From Gemmobacter serpentinus (lineage in GTDB: Bacteria; Pseudomonadota; Alphaproteobacteria; Rhodobacterales; Rhodobacteraceae): DNA of 64,000 nt. The DNA lies in the NCBI RefSeq assembly GCF_008973825.1, contig NZ_WCHR01000005.1, positions 248,001 to 312,000 of the forward strand, read 5' to 3'. Under the pieces are notes generated by a model. It was given only the letters and a program-made list of their open reading frames with translations, was not told the DNA's origin and made no database searches. Shown piece after piece: positions 28,795 to 37,014 of the stretch (position 1 is its first letter; each line of letters begins with the position of its first letter). The translations under genes were made by a program, and so were the position numbers.

Positions 28795-29055
28795 ATGAAT
28801 ATTTCCAGATCCGAACAGCGGGTTCTGCACGCCTTGGCGCAAGGCGGCCATATCCTGCATGAGCGTGGCGGCGACAGCCGTCGCATCACCGAAATCCTCT
28901 GCGTGACCCGCGATGGCTTCATCCTGTCGGATTGCAGCCTGGCCGTTTTCCAGCGGCTGCGCGCCAAGCGGCTGATCGCCTCGGCCGATGGCGCGCCATA
29001 CCGGATCACCCGGCTGGGGCGGCAATCGGTGCGGGCGCAGCCCGACAACCGCTAG
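28795..29055 (+). CDS. yjhX: YjhX family (UPF0386) toxin-like protein
   Basis: This 86-residue protein matches E. coli YjhX in length and along most of its sequence, as recalled. It has [18 protein letters not shown] at the start, [18 protein letters not shown] in the middle and PYRITRLG near the end. The fold suggests a winged-helix DNA-binding protein. YjhX has been reported as the toxin partner of the acetyltransferase-like YjhQ. No YjhQ-like gene is adjacent, so either it acts alone as a regulator or the pair is split. No clear Shine-Dalgarno precedes it. Confidence 0.85.
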   Translation: MNISRSEQRVLHALAQGGHILHERGGDSRRITEILCVTRDGFILSDCSLAVFQRLRAKRLIASADGAPYRITRLGRQSVRAQPDNR

Positions 29056-29078
29056 CCTCGTGACACCTCGGCGGGCTG

Positions 29079-29099
29079 CGATTTTTCGTCGAAAAATCG
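29079..29099. repeat. 21-bp perfect palindrome
   Basis: CGATTTTTCG and CGAAAAATCG flank a single T. The site lies between the convergent ends of yjhX and the RpiR-type gene. The stem is AT-rich and has no trailing T-run, so it is not a standard terminator. It may be a transcript-end hairpin or a protein-binding site. Confidence 0.6.
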
Positions 29100-29116
29100 T
29101 GGCCCCCTACCGGGGT

Positions 29117-30016
29117 TCAGCGCAAACGGCGGAAAAAGCGCGAGCGGTCGTATAGCGCCTCCAGCCGTTTCAGGCGGGCCTCGGTCTCGCTCCATGTCAG
29201 GGTCTGCACGGCGGCCAGCAGGGTCTCGACCAGCACGGTGATGGAAACCATGCTGTCCCAGGCGCTTGGGGCCTCGACATAGGCCGACAGCGTGTGGCGG
29301 GCATGTTGCGCGGCCGGGCTGATCCAGCGGTCGGTGATCAGCACCACCTCGGCCCCCTGTTCCACCGCCAGTTCCACCAGTTGCAACACCGAGTTCTCGT
29401 AGCGGCGGATGTCGAACACCACCAGCACATCGCCGCGTTTCATATCCAGCAGCGCGGGCGGCCATGTATTGGACAGGCCCGACAACAGCGCCACCTCGCG
29501 CCGGATCACCTTCATCAGCGTGACGAAGTAATCGGCCTGCGCATGGGTGATGCGCCCGCCGATCGCATAGACCGCGCGGGCCGGATCGGCCAGCAGCGCC
29601 GCCGCCGCATCAAATTCCGCATGATCGATCTGGCCCAGCGTTGCCTGCAGATTGCCCACCACCGCATCGGCAAAGCGGTTCAGGATATGGGTATCGGGGG
29701 CCCCGCCGGTCCAGCGGTCATGCTTGACCAGAGGCGAGACCAGCATCGCCTCTACCTCCAGCCGCAGCGCCGCCTGCATATCGGGATAGCCCTTGAAACC
29801 CAGCTTCTGGCACAATCGCACCACCGTCGGCGTCGACACCTCGGACGCCTTGGCCAGCGCGGTGATGGAGCCGAGCGCCGCGACGGGGTAGTTCTTCAGA
29901 ATATGGGTGGCCAATTGCCGTTCAGCGCGGGTCAGATCCGGCAGCGCCGCGCGCAAATGCGCCTCGACGCCGACCGCCGGGCCGATTTCGCCGCCCGTAT
30001 CAGAGCCTGCCGCCAT
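29117..30016 (-). CDS. RpiR family transcriptional regulator
   Basis: The 299-residue protein has the RpiR plan. The N-terminal helix-turn-helix reads LTRAERQLATHILKNYPV through SEVSTPTVVRLCQKLGFKGY at about residues 30-75. The C-terminal SIS (sugar isomerase-like) sensor domain includes AVYAIGGRITHAQADYFVTLM and VLVVFDIRRYENSVLQL. It probably senses a phosphorylated sugar or a small organic ligand. It diverges from the FGase-TRAP-GS-like gene set, and a GGAAAnnTTT inverted repeat lies between, so control of that set is the natural inference. The ATG at 30016 follows GGGGGAA. Confidence 0.88.
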   Translation of the reverse strand: MAAGSDTGGEIGPAVGVEAHLRAALPDLTRAERQLATHILKNYPVAALGSITALAKASEVSTPTVVRLCQKLGFKGYPDMQAALRLEVEAMLVSPLVKHDRWTGGAPDTHILNRFADAVVGNLQATLGQIDHAEFDAAAALLADPARAVYAIGGRITHAQADYFVTLMKVIRREVALLSGLSNTWPPALLDMKRGDVLVVFDIRRYENSVLQLVELAVEQGAEVVLITDRWISPAAQHARHTLSAYVEAPSAWDSMVSITVLVETLLAAVQTLTWSETEARLKRLEALYDRSRFFRRLR

Positions 30017-30069
30017 GCCGATTCCCCCATCCGCGCAGTCCTCGCGCTGTCTTACTGTGCATCGGTTTT

Positions 30070-30096
30070 GGAAAACTTTGTAACAGAAATCTTTCC
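30070..30096. promoter_or_regulatory. Predicted RpiR-type operator
   Basis: GGAAAacTTT (30070-30079) and AAAtcTTTCC (30087-30096) form an inverted repeat with a 7-base spacer, and each half is itself near-palindromic. GAAA/TTTC pairs of this kind are typical of RpiR-type sites. It lies in the 150-base gap between the regulator and the divergent catabolic genes. Confidence 0.5.
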
Positions 30097-30166
30097 GCCG
30101 AAAAAATCTTGACAGAAGCGCGCGGGCAGAGAACGCTGGACACAACAACAGGGATGACTCGCAGCA

Positions 30167-30940
30167 ATGACTGCACCGATAGCCGACAACATGGGGCGCT
30201 TTGCCCCCGTGGTTGAGGGTCGCGACCGGCGGGGGGATCTCATCCTCGTCTGCGACCATGCCGCCAATGCCTTTCCCGCCCCCTGGGGCGACCTTGGCCT
30301 GTCAGACGACCAGCGCCGCGCCCATATCGCCTGGGATCCGGGCGCGCTTGGCCTGATGCGTGGGCTGGCCGCCCGCATGGATGCGGCTTGCGTTCATGCC
30401 ACCGTCAGCCGCTTGATCTATGATTGCAACCGCGCCCCCGATATGGCCGGGGCGATGCCCGCCCGATCCGAGGTGCATGATATTCCCGGCAATGCCGCGA
30501 TCTCACCCGAAGACCGGCTGGCCCGCACAAGGGCGGTCTACCAGCCCTTCCACGCCGCGCTGCACGATCTAATCGCGGACCGCATCGCGCTTGGCCGCCG
30601 CCCGGCGATCATCACCGTCCACAGCTTCACGCCCGTCTATCACGGCGTAGCCCGCGCGGTGGAGTTCGGGGTGATCCATGATGCCGATCCTGCGCTTGCG
30701 CAATCGATCGTCGCCGAGGCCCGCGCCCGAACCCGCCTGAACACCGATCTGAACGCGCCCTATTCGGCCGCCGATGACGTGACCCATACGCTGCGCCTGC
30801 AGGCCACGCCTTACGGGCTGTCCAATGCCATGCTGGAAATCCGCAACGACCTGATCGCCACCCCCGAGGCCGAGGCCAGTATGGCTGACACCCTCGCCCC
30901 TGTCCTCTCTGCCGCTCTGGCCCGTCTCAAGGAGGCTTGA
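30167..30940 (+). CDS. N-formylglutamate amidohydrolase family protein
   Basis: The 257-residue protein matches the FGase (HutG-type amidohydrolase) family. It has LILVCDHAANAFP near residue 25, the VSRLIYDCNRAPD segment, and HSFTPVYHG near residue 145. These are the regions expected to bind the zinc ion and the glutamate carboxylates. Classic members release formate from N-formylglutamate at the end of histidine breakdown. No hut genes are nearby; the neighbours are a TRAP transporter and a glutamine-synthetase-like ligase. It may therefore hydrolyse another N-acyl or gamma-linked glutamate. It is followed by dctQ with a one-base gap or less. Confidence 0.88.
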   Translation: MTAPIADNMGRFAPVVEGRDRRGDLILVCDHAANAFPAPWGDLGLSDDQRRAHIAWDPGALGLMRGLAARMDAACVHATVSRLIYDCNRAPDMAGAMPARSEVHDIPGNAAISPEDRLARTRAVYQPFHAALHDLIADRIALGRRPAIITVHSFTPVYHGVARAVEFGVIHDADPALAQSIVAEARARTRLNTDLNAPYSAADDVTHTLRLQATPYGLSNAMLEIRNDLIATPEAEASMADTLAPVLSAALARLKEA

Positions 30941-31531
30941 ATGCCCGCCTGGTGCCTTGCCTTCGTCCGGATCGTCGATGCCGTCAACTATCGGATCGGC
31001 CGCATGGCGATGTATCTTTTCTTCGCCCTGATGGGGATCCTGATGTGGTCCGCCATCTCCAAACAGCTGTTCAACCCCTCACTCTGGACGCTGGAAATGG
31101 CGCAGTTTGCCATGGTCGCCTATTACATTCTGGGTGGCCCCTATGCGATGCAGATGGGCCAGCAGGTCCGCATGGATCTGTTCTATGCGCGGTGGAGCCC
31201 CCGCCGACAGGCGCTGACCGATGCGATCACCGTCATCGCCCTGCTGATCTATCTGGCGGTGATGATCTGGGGTGCCTGGGACAGTCTGGTCTATTCGCTG
31301 CAACTGAAATGGCCTGATGGTAGTCTGCTGCCGCAGATCGGGCGGCTGGAGCGATCCCCCACCGCCTGGCGGCCCTGGCTCTGGCCGATCAAGCTGACAT
31401 TGTTCATCGGCTTCTTGCTGATGCTGCTGCAATCACTGGCCTTTCTGATCCGTGACATCGCAACGCTGCGCGGGGTGCATATCCCCGGCGCGCATCTCCA
31501 TTCCGAGCCCCAGACTGAGGACGCCGCCTGA
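30941..31531 (+). CDS. TRAP transporter small permease (DctQ type)
   Basis: The 196-residue protein has four predicted membrane helices (for example MAMYLFFALMGILMWSAI and LTLFIGFLLMLLQSLAFL), the expected plan of the small TRAP subunit. The central EMAQFAMVAYYILGGPYAM region and the periplasmic loop with LLPQIGRLERSPTAWRPW are typical. It partners with the large permease encoded next. AAGGAGG precedes the ATG. The stop overlaps the start of the large permease by one base. Confidence 0.9.
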   Translation: MPAWCLAFVRIVDAVNYRIGRMAMYLFFALMGILMWSAISKQLFNPSLWTLEMAQFAMVAYYILGGPYAMQMGQQVRMDLFYARWSPRRQALTDAITVIALLIYLAVMIWGAWDSLVYSLQLKWPDGSLLPQIGRLERSPTAWRPWLWPIKLTLFIGFLLMLLQSLAFLIRDIATLRGVHIPGAHLHSEPQTEDAA

Positions 31532-32874
31532 TGCCACAGGAAATGATCGCCCTTCTGATGTTCTCGACCATGCTGGTACTGATGATTACCGGCCAGCGGG
31601 TCTTTGCGGTGATTGGCGTCGTGGCCGTCATCGCCTCGCTGGCACTTTGGGGCACCGGCGGGCAGGCCATGGGCTTTTCCGCTGCGATGAAGCTGATGAA
31701 ATGGTATCCGATGCTGACGCTGCCCATGTTCGTCTTCATGGGCTATGTCATGAGCGAAACGCGGCTGGCCGAAGATCTTTACAAGATGTTCCATGTCTGG
31801 TTCGGGCCGATCCCCGGCGGGCTTGCCATCGGCACGCTGCTGTTGATGGTGCTGATCTCGGCGATGAACGGGCTGTCGGTCGCGGGCATGGCCATCGGTG
31901 CCACCATCGCTTTGCCAGAACTGGTGCGGCGCGGCTATGACAAGCAGATGATTTCCGGCGTCATTCAGGCCGGATCCTCGCTTGGCATCCTGCTGCCACC
32001 TTCGGTCGTTCTGGTGCTTTATGCGATGATCGCCCGCGCGCCGGTGTCTGATCTCTGGCTTGCCGGCATCATGCCGGGACTGATGATGGCCGCGATCTTC
32101 CTGATCTATGTGGCCGTGCGCTGCTGGTTGCAGCCGCAGCTTGGCCCGCCCGTCCCGCGCGAAGAACTTGCAGGTGTCACTTGGGGCCACCGCATTGCGC
32201 TGCTGCGTGAAGGGGCGCTGCCGCTGATCATCTTTGCCACCATGATGGTTCCCTTCGTCAAGGGCTGGACCAGCCTTGTCGAAAGCTCGGTTCTGGGCGT
32301 GGTGACCACGGTGATCGCCGCCGTTCTGAAACGCCGCTTCACCCGCAAGGTGCTTGAGGTCGCGCTGCGCAACACGCTTGGCATTTCCTGCATGTTCATG
32401 TGGATCATCCTTGCCGCGCTGTCCTTTGGGGCGGTGTTCGATGGCCTAGGTGCGGTCAAGGCGATCGAGACGCTGTTTGTCGGCGAACTTGGTCTCAGCC
32501 CATGGACGATCCTGATCCTGATGCAGCTGACCTTCCTCATCATGGGGATGTTTCTGGATGACACGGCCATGCTGGTCATCGTGGCACCGCTTTATGTGCC
32601 GCTGGTGGCCCAGCTCGATCTGGGCATCCCGAAGGATCAGGTGCTGATCTGGTATGGTGTGCTTTACACCATCACCTGCCAGATCGCCTATCTGACGCCG
32701 CCCTTCGGCTATAACCTGTTCCTGATGCGGGCCTTTGCGCCACCCAGCTTTACCATGGGTGATATCTACAGATCGGCCCTGCCGTTCTGCGGGCTGATGC
32801 TGATCTCGCTGATCATCATCGGTGCGTTCCCCGAGATCGCGCTTTGGCTGCCGGAATATCTGAAGACAAAATAA
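31531..32874 (+). CDS. TRAP transporter large permease (DctM type)
   Basis: The 447-residue integral membrane protein has about twelve helices. It has the DctM repeats GSSLGILLPPSVVLVLY and TPPFGYNLFLMRAF, whose GxxPP/PPxG hairpins form the transport core. It moves the substrate inward with a Na+ or H+ gradient, fed by the periplasmic DctP protein. The gene directly overlaps dctQ and is followed by dctP after 60 bases. Substrate cannot be read from this subunit. Confidence 0.94.
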   Translation: MPQEMIALLMFSTMLVLMITGQRVFAVIGVVAVIASLALWGTGGQAMGFSAAMKLMKWYPMLTLPMFVFMGYVMSETRLAEDLYKMFHVWFGPIPGGLAIGTLLLMVLISAMNGLSVAGMAIGATIALPELVRRGYDKQMISGVIQAGSSLGILLPPSVVLVLYAMIARAPVSDLWLAGIMPGLMMAAIFLIYVAVRCWLQPQLGPPVPREELAGVTWGHRIALLREGALPLIIFATMMVPFVKGWTSLVESSVLGVVTTVIAAVLKRRFTRKVLEVALRNTLGISCMFMWIILAALSFGAVFDGLGAVKAIETLFVGELGLSPWTILILMQLTFLIMGMFLDDTAMLVIVAPLYVPLVAQLDLGIPKDQVLIWYGVLYTITCQIAYLTPPFGYNLFLMRAFAPPSFTMGDIYRSALPFCGLMLISLIIIGAFPEIALWLPEYLKTK

Positions 32875-32934
32875 GCCAGGCGGGGCGGGCCAAACCGCCT
32901 CCATCCCATTCCCTTTCACCAACGGAGGCCCATC

Positions 32935-33969
32935 ATGACGACAAGACGGAAGTTCCTGACAACTGGCGCGCTGGCCGGTGCCGCATCCCTTGCCGCCCCT
33001 GCCGTGGTCCGCGCCCAGGCGCCGATCAAATGGCGGATGCAGACCTATGCGGGGGCCGCCCTTGGGGCAGAGGTGGTAAAGCCCGCCATCGAGGCCTTCA
33101 ACCAGATCGCGCAAGGCCAGATGGAGATCGAGCTGTATTATGCCGACCAGCTGGTCCCTACGGCCGAGCTGTTCCAGGCCATGCAGGCCGGCACCATCGA
33201 CTGCGTGCAATCCGATGATGACAGCATGGCGTCCCCCACCGAAGTAACGGTGTTCGGCGGCTACTTCCCGCTGGGCCTGCGCTATTCGCTGGATGTGCCC
33301 GCGCTATTCAACAAATACGGCCTGAAGCAGATCTGGGAAGAGGAATACGCCGCTGTCGGCGTCAAGCATATCTCGGCGGGCTCGTGGGATCCCTGCCACT
33401 TCTCGACCAAGGATCCGATCAACAGCCTGGCCGATTTGCAGGGCAAGCGGGTCTTCACCTTCCCCACCGCCGGGCGCTTCCTCAGCCAGTTCGGCGTGGT
33501 GCCGGTCACCCTGCCCTGGGAGGATATCGAAGTCGCGATGCAGACCGGCGAGTTGGACGGCATCGCATGGTCGGGCATCACCGAAGTTTACACCGTGGGC
33601 TGGTCGAACGTGACCAACTACTTCCTGACCAACAACATTTCCGGCGCCTGGATCGGGCATTTCTTCGCCAATATGGATCGCTGGAACGCCCTGCCCTCGC
33701 ATCTGCAAAAGCTGCTGGAAGTGTGTTTCGAGCAGTCGCATTACTATCGCCAGCACTGGTATTGGGCGGGCGAGGCCGATCTGCGGATCAATGGCGGCAA
33801 GCTGCAACTGACCACCATCCCCGCCGAGGAATGGAAGACGGTCGAGGATGCCGCATCGGTGTTCTGGGACGAGATCGCGGCCGAGTCCGAGGTCAAGGCC
33901 AAGGTCGTGGCCATCATCAAGCAGTATAACGATGTCATGCGCAAGGCGGGCCCGCCCTACCGCTACTGA
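32935..33969 (+). CDS. TRAP transporter substrate-binding protein (DctP type), Tat-exported
   Basis: The 344-residue protein starts with a twin-arginine signal ([20 protein letters not shown]) cleaved near AVVRAQ. The mature DctP fold includes LQGKRVFTFPTAGRFLSQFG. The Arg in TAGR is close to the position of the conserved carboxylate-binding Arg, and MQTGELDGIAWSG forms the next conserved segment. The strong aromatic content of the latter half (NISGAWIGHFFANMDRW) suggests a non-sugar organic acid. The ligand is unknown. It is followed by a hairpin at 33986, which may reduce read-through into the metabolic genes. Confidence 0.92.
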   Translation: MTTRRKFLTTGALAGAASLAAPAVVRAQAPIKWRMQTYAGAALGAEVVKPAIEAFNQIAQGQMEIELYYADQLVPTAELFQAMQAGTIDCVQSDDDSMASPTEVTVFGGYFPLGLRYSLDVPALFNKYGLKQIWEEEYAAVGVKHISAGSWDPCHFSTKDPINSLADLQGKRVFTFPTAGRFLSQFGVVPVTLPWEDIEVAMQTGELDGIAWSGITEVYTVGWSNVTNYFLTNNISGAWIGHFFANMDRWNALPSHLQKLLEVCFEQSHYYRQHWYWAGEADLRINGGKLQLTTIPAEEWKTVEDAASVFWDEIAAESEVKAKVVAIIKQYNDVMRKAGPPYRY

Positions 33970-33985
33970 CACCATCGTCACAGGC

Positions 33986-34010
33986 CGGGGGCGGGCATTG
34001 CGCGCCCCCG
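33986..34010 (+). terminator. Hairpin after the DctP gene
   Basis: CGGGGGCG and CGCCCCCG form an 8-bp stem with a 9-base loop, starting 16 bases after the dctP stop. It could end the transporter transcript or stabilise its 3' end before the ligase gene at 34180. The remaining bases up to 34180 hold no recognisable gene. Confidence 0.5.
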
Positions 34011-34179
34011 CGCCAGAATATATGATCAAATTCTGGCCACATCTGAGGGCCGGGGGGAGGAACAAGAGATGGAAAAGGTCACGCGCCCCTGCTGCTGGCC
34101 CCGAAAGCCCGAGTTCGGCGGCGGATCGATCCGCGCCCGCCTGAACCGCTTTCCCCTTCTCTGACATCAAGAGGCCGCT

Positions 34180-35541
34180 ATGCCCGCCAATCTGACCCTC
34201 GACACCCTGAAAGCCGCCGTCACCGCCGGTGACATCGATACCGTTGCCGTCTGCCTTGTGGATATGCAGGGCCGCCTGATGGGCAAACGCTTCGTCGCGC
34301 ATCACTTCCTTGATGCCTATGACGAGACGCATTGCTGCAATTACCTGCTCGCCACCGATATGGAGATGTATACGGTGCCGGACTATGAAAGCACGTCCTG
34401 GGCCGCAGGCTATGGCGATTACGTCATGAAGCCCGACCTTTCGACGCTGCGCCGCCTGCCCTGGGCCCCGGGCACCGCGATGGTGATGTGTGACGTGCTG
34501 GACCACCACACCCATGAACCCGTGCCGCACGCGCCGCGCTCGGTGCTGAAACGTCAGGTCGAACGCGCCAAGGCCATGGGCTTTGACGCCATGATGGCGA
34601 CCGAGCTGGAGTTCTTCCTGTTCGACGAGACGTTCTCGGATCTGTTCGACCGGGGCTTTCCGCTGCCCACGCCCAAGGCGCGCCACAATGTCGATTATTC
34701 GATCTGGGGCACCTCTGCCGATGAGCCGATCATGCGCGAGATCCGCAACAGCCTTTGGGCGGCGGGCATCCCGATCGAATGCTCCAAGGGTGAGGCCGAT
34801 GCCGGTCAGGAAGAGGTGAACGCGAAATATTCCGACGCGATGGACACGTCGGACATGCACGCCATCATCAAACTGGCCTGCAAGCAGATCGCGCAGAAGC
34901 ACGGCGCCTCGGTCACCTTCATGGCCAAGTATGACCATCGCAAGGCCGGGTCTTCCAGCCATATCCACCAATCGCTCTGGCAGGATGGCAAGCCTGCCTT
35001 CATGGACAAGGCGGACAGCCATGGCATGAGCGCGCTGATGAAGCAGTATATGGCGGGGCAACTGGCCCATGCGGCGGAAATCACCTATTTCCTCGCGCCC
35101 TATGTCAACAGCTACAAGCGGTTCGTGGTCGGCATGTTTGCCCCGACCAAGGCGGTCTGGTCCTGTGACAACCGCACCGCCGGCTTCCGCGTCTGCGGTA
35201 TGGGCAGCAAGGCCGTCCGGGTGGAATGCCGCATTGGCGGGGCTGATCTGAACCCCTATCTTGCCTGTGCCGCGCTGCTGGCGGCAGGGCTTGACGGTAT
35301 CGACAAGAAGATGGAGCTGGAGCCCGAAATGACGGGCGACATGTATGGGGCCGAAGGCGTGCGCGAGATCCCGAATACTTTGGGGGCGGCGGCGGCGGCG
35401 CTGAAAGGTTCGGCCATGCTGCGCGCGGCCTTTGGCGACGCTGTGGTTGACCATTATGCCCGCGCGGCGGAGTGGGAATTGTCTGAACAGAACCGCGTCG
35501 TGACCGATTGGGAACGCCAGCGCGGCTTTGATCGCGCCTGA
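34180..35541 (+). CDS. Glutamine-synthetase-family ligase (gamma-glutamyl-amide synthetase-like)
   Basis: The 453-residue protein has the glutamine synthetase fold. There is an N-terminal beta-grasp domain, ATELEFFLF (metal-binding Glu) near residue 138, GEADAGQEEVN, and KAGSSSHIHQSLW with the ammonium-pocket and ATP-site region. Its closest resemblance is to PuuA/IpuC-like enzymes, which join glutamate to amines rather than ammonia. No adenylylation-type tail is seen. The neighbours (an aldehyde and an iron-type alcohol dehydrogenase) support gamma-glutamylation of an amine or amino alcohol. The substrate is inferred, not shown. AAGAGG precedes the ATG. Confidence 0.85.
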   Translation: MPANLTLDTLKAAVTAGDIDTVAVCLVDMQGRLMGKRFVAHHFLDAYDETHCCNYLLATDMEMYTVPDYESTSWAAGYGDYVMKPDLSTLRRLPWAPGTAMVMCDVLDHHTHEPVPHAPRSVLKRQVERAKAMGFDAMMATELEFFLFDETFSDLFDRGFPLPTPKARHNVDYSIWGTSADEPIMREIRNSLWAAGIPIECSKGEADAGQEEVNAKYSDAMDTSDMHAIIKLACKQIAQKHGASVTFMAKYDHRKAGSSSHIHQSLWQDGKPAFMDKADSHGMSALMKQYMAGQLAHAAEITYFLAPYVNSYKRFVVGMFAPTKAVWSCDNRTAGFRVCGMGSKAVRVECRIGGADLNPYLACAALLAAGLDGIDKKMELEPEMTGDMYGAEGVREIPNTLGAAAAALKGSAMLRAAFGDAVVDHYARAAEWELSEQNRVVTDWERQRGFDRA

Positions 35542-35628
35542 GACACAGAGCTTCAGGGAAAGCAGCCACCGGGCTGCCCCCAAACGATTGAACCGGCGCG
35601 GCACACGCGCCATGCAAGGACGAAGACC

Positions 35629-37014
35629 ATGAAACCCATTCAACTGATCTCGCCGGTCGACGGCTCGGTCTGGCTGGAGCGTCAGCCGCTGTCGCGCGAG
35701 GATGCCTTTGCCGCCGCTGCCCGCGCGAAAGCCGCGCAAAAGGCCTGGGCTGCCCGACCGCTGGAGGAGCGTATCGCGCTGGTGAAGGCCGGTGTCGCGA
35801 AGCTCATGGACATCAAGGACACGCTGGTCGAAGAACTGGCCTGGCAGATGGGGCGCCCCACCCGCTTTGGCGGCGAATGGGGCGGCGTGAATGACCGCAC
35901 CAATTACATGTCCGACATTGCGGCCGAAACGCTGGCCCCGAAGATGGTCGAAGATAGCGACCGCTTCACCCGTTACCTCGCGCGCGAGGCGGTGGGTGTG
36001 GTCTTCATCATCGCGCCCTGGAACTACCCCTATCTGACCACGATCAACACGCTGGCCCCTGCCCTGATCGCGGGCAACACGGTGGTGCTGAAACATGCCA
36101 GCCAGACCCTGAAGGTCGGCGAGCGTCTGGCCGAGGCCTTCCATGCCGCGGGTGTGCCAGAGGATGTGTTCCAGAATGTCGTGCTGGATCACGCAACGAC
36201 CGAGGCGCTGATCGGGGCCCGCGCCTTCAATTTCATCAACTTCACCGGATCTGTCGGTGGCGGTGCCGCGATTGAAAAGGCAGCGGCCGGCACCTTCACC
36301 GGCACCGGGCTGGAACTGGGCGGCAAGGATCCGGGCTATGTTCGCCATGACGCCGATCTGGATGCGGCGGTGGACAGCCTGATGGATGGCGCGATGTATA
36401 ATGCCGGGCAATGCTGCTGCGGCATCGAGCGCGTCTATGTCCACGCCTCGCTTTATGATGCCTTTGTGGAAAAGGCCGTGGCCTGGGTGAACGCCCTCAA
36501 ACTTGGCAATCCTTTCGATCAGGGTTCGACCCTTGGCCCGATGGCGAACAAGCGTTTTGCCGCGACCGTCCGTAGCCAGATCGCCGAAGCGGTGGCGGCA
36601 GGCGCGAAAGCCCTGATCGATCCCGCCAATTTCCCCGCCGATGATGGCGGCGCCTATCTGGCCCCGCAGATCCTGGTGAATGTCGATCACTCCATGCGGG
36701 TCATGATGGAGGAAAGTTTTGGCCCGGTCGTCGGCATCATGAAGGTCTCGGGCGATGACGAGGCCATCAAGCTGATGAATGACAGCCCCTATGGTCTGAC
36801 CGCATCGATCTGGACCGCGGACGCCGATGCCGCCGCCGAGATCGGCGCGCAGATCGAGACCGGCACCATCTTCATGAACCGCTGCGATTATCTGGACCCG
36901 GCTCTGTGCTGGACCGGCTGCAAGGATACCGGGCGCGGCGGATCGCTGTCCTTTCTTGGCTTCTATTCGGTCACCCGGCCGAAATCCTACCATCTGAAAA
37001 AGGTGACCAAATGA
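35629..37014 (+). CDS. Aldehyde dehydrogenase family protein
   Basis: The 461-residue NAD(P)-dependent enzyme has the cofactor segment PWNYPYLTTINTLAPALIAGN near residue 127. The general-base Glu lies in LELGGKDPGYV near residue 225, and the nucleophile Cys in NAGQCCCGIERVYV near residue 262. There are three Cys in a row where most family members have one or two. It would oxidise an aldehyde to an acid. The ligase gene ends 87 bases upstream, and the stop overlaps the alcohol dehydrogenase start, so both oxidation steps are coupled: the alcohol is probably oxidised first by the neighbour and the aldehyde then by this protein. Confidence 0.93.
   Translation: MKPIQLISPVDGSVWLERQPLSREDAFAAAARAKAAQKAWAARPLEERIALVKAGVAKLMDIKDTLVEELAWQMGRPTRFGGEWGGVNDRTNYMSDIAAETLAPKMVEDSDRFTRYLAREAVGVVFIIAPWNYPYLTTINTLAPALIAGNTVVLKHASQTLKVGERLAEAFHAAGVPEDVFQNVVLDHATTEALIGARAFNFINFTGSVGGGAAIEKAAAGTFTGTGLELGGKDPGYVRHDADLDAAVDSLMDGAMYNAGQCCCGIERVYVHASLYDAFVEKAVAWVNALKLGNPFDQGSTLGPMANKRFAATVRSQIAEAVAAGAKALIDPANFPADDGGAYLAPQILVNVDHSMRVMMEESFGPVVGIMKVSGDDEAIKLMNDSPYGLTASIWTADADAAAEIGAQIETGTIFMNRCDYLDPALCWTGCKDTGRGGSLSFLGFYSVTRPKSYHLKKVTK

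Noticed and set aside
30109-30137. TTGACA as promoter of the FGase-TRAP gene set
   Set aside because: The -35 is perfect but no acceptable -10 lies 16-18 bases downstream (AACGCT), so I did not list it as a feature.
33304-36993. Very long antisense open frame across the TRAP, ligase and ALDH genes (over 1200 codons)
   Set aside because: Its product is rich in His, Arg and Gly without any domain, and three recognised genes occupy the other strand.
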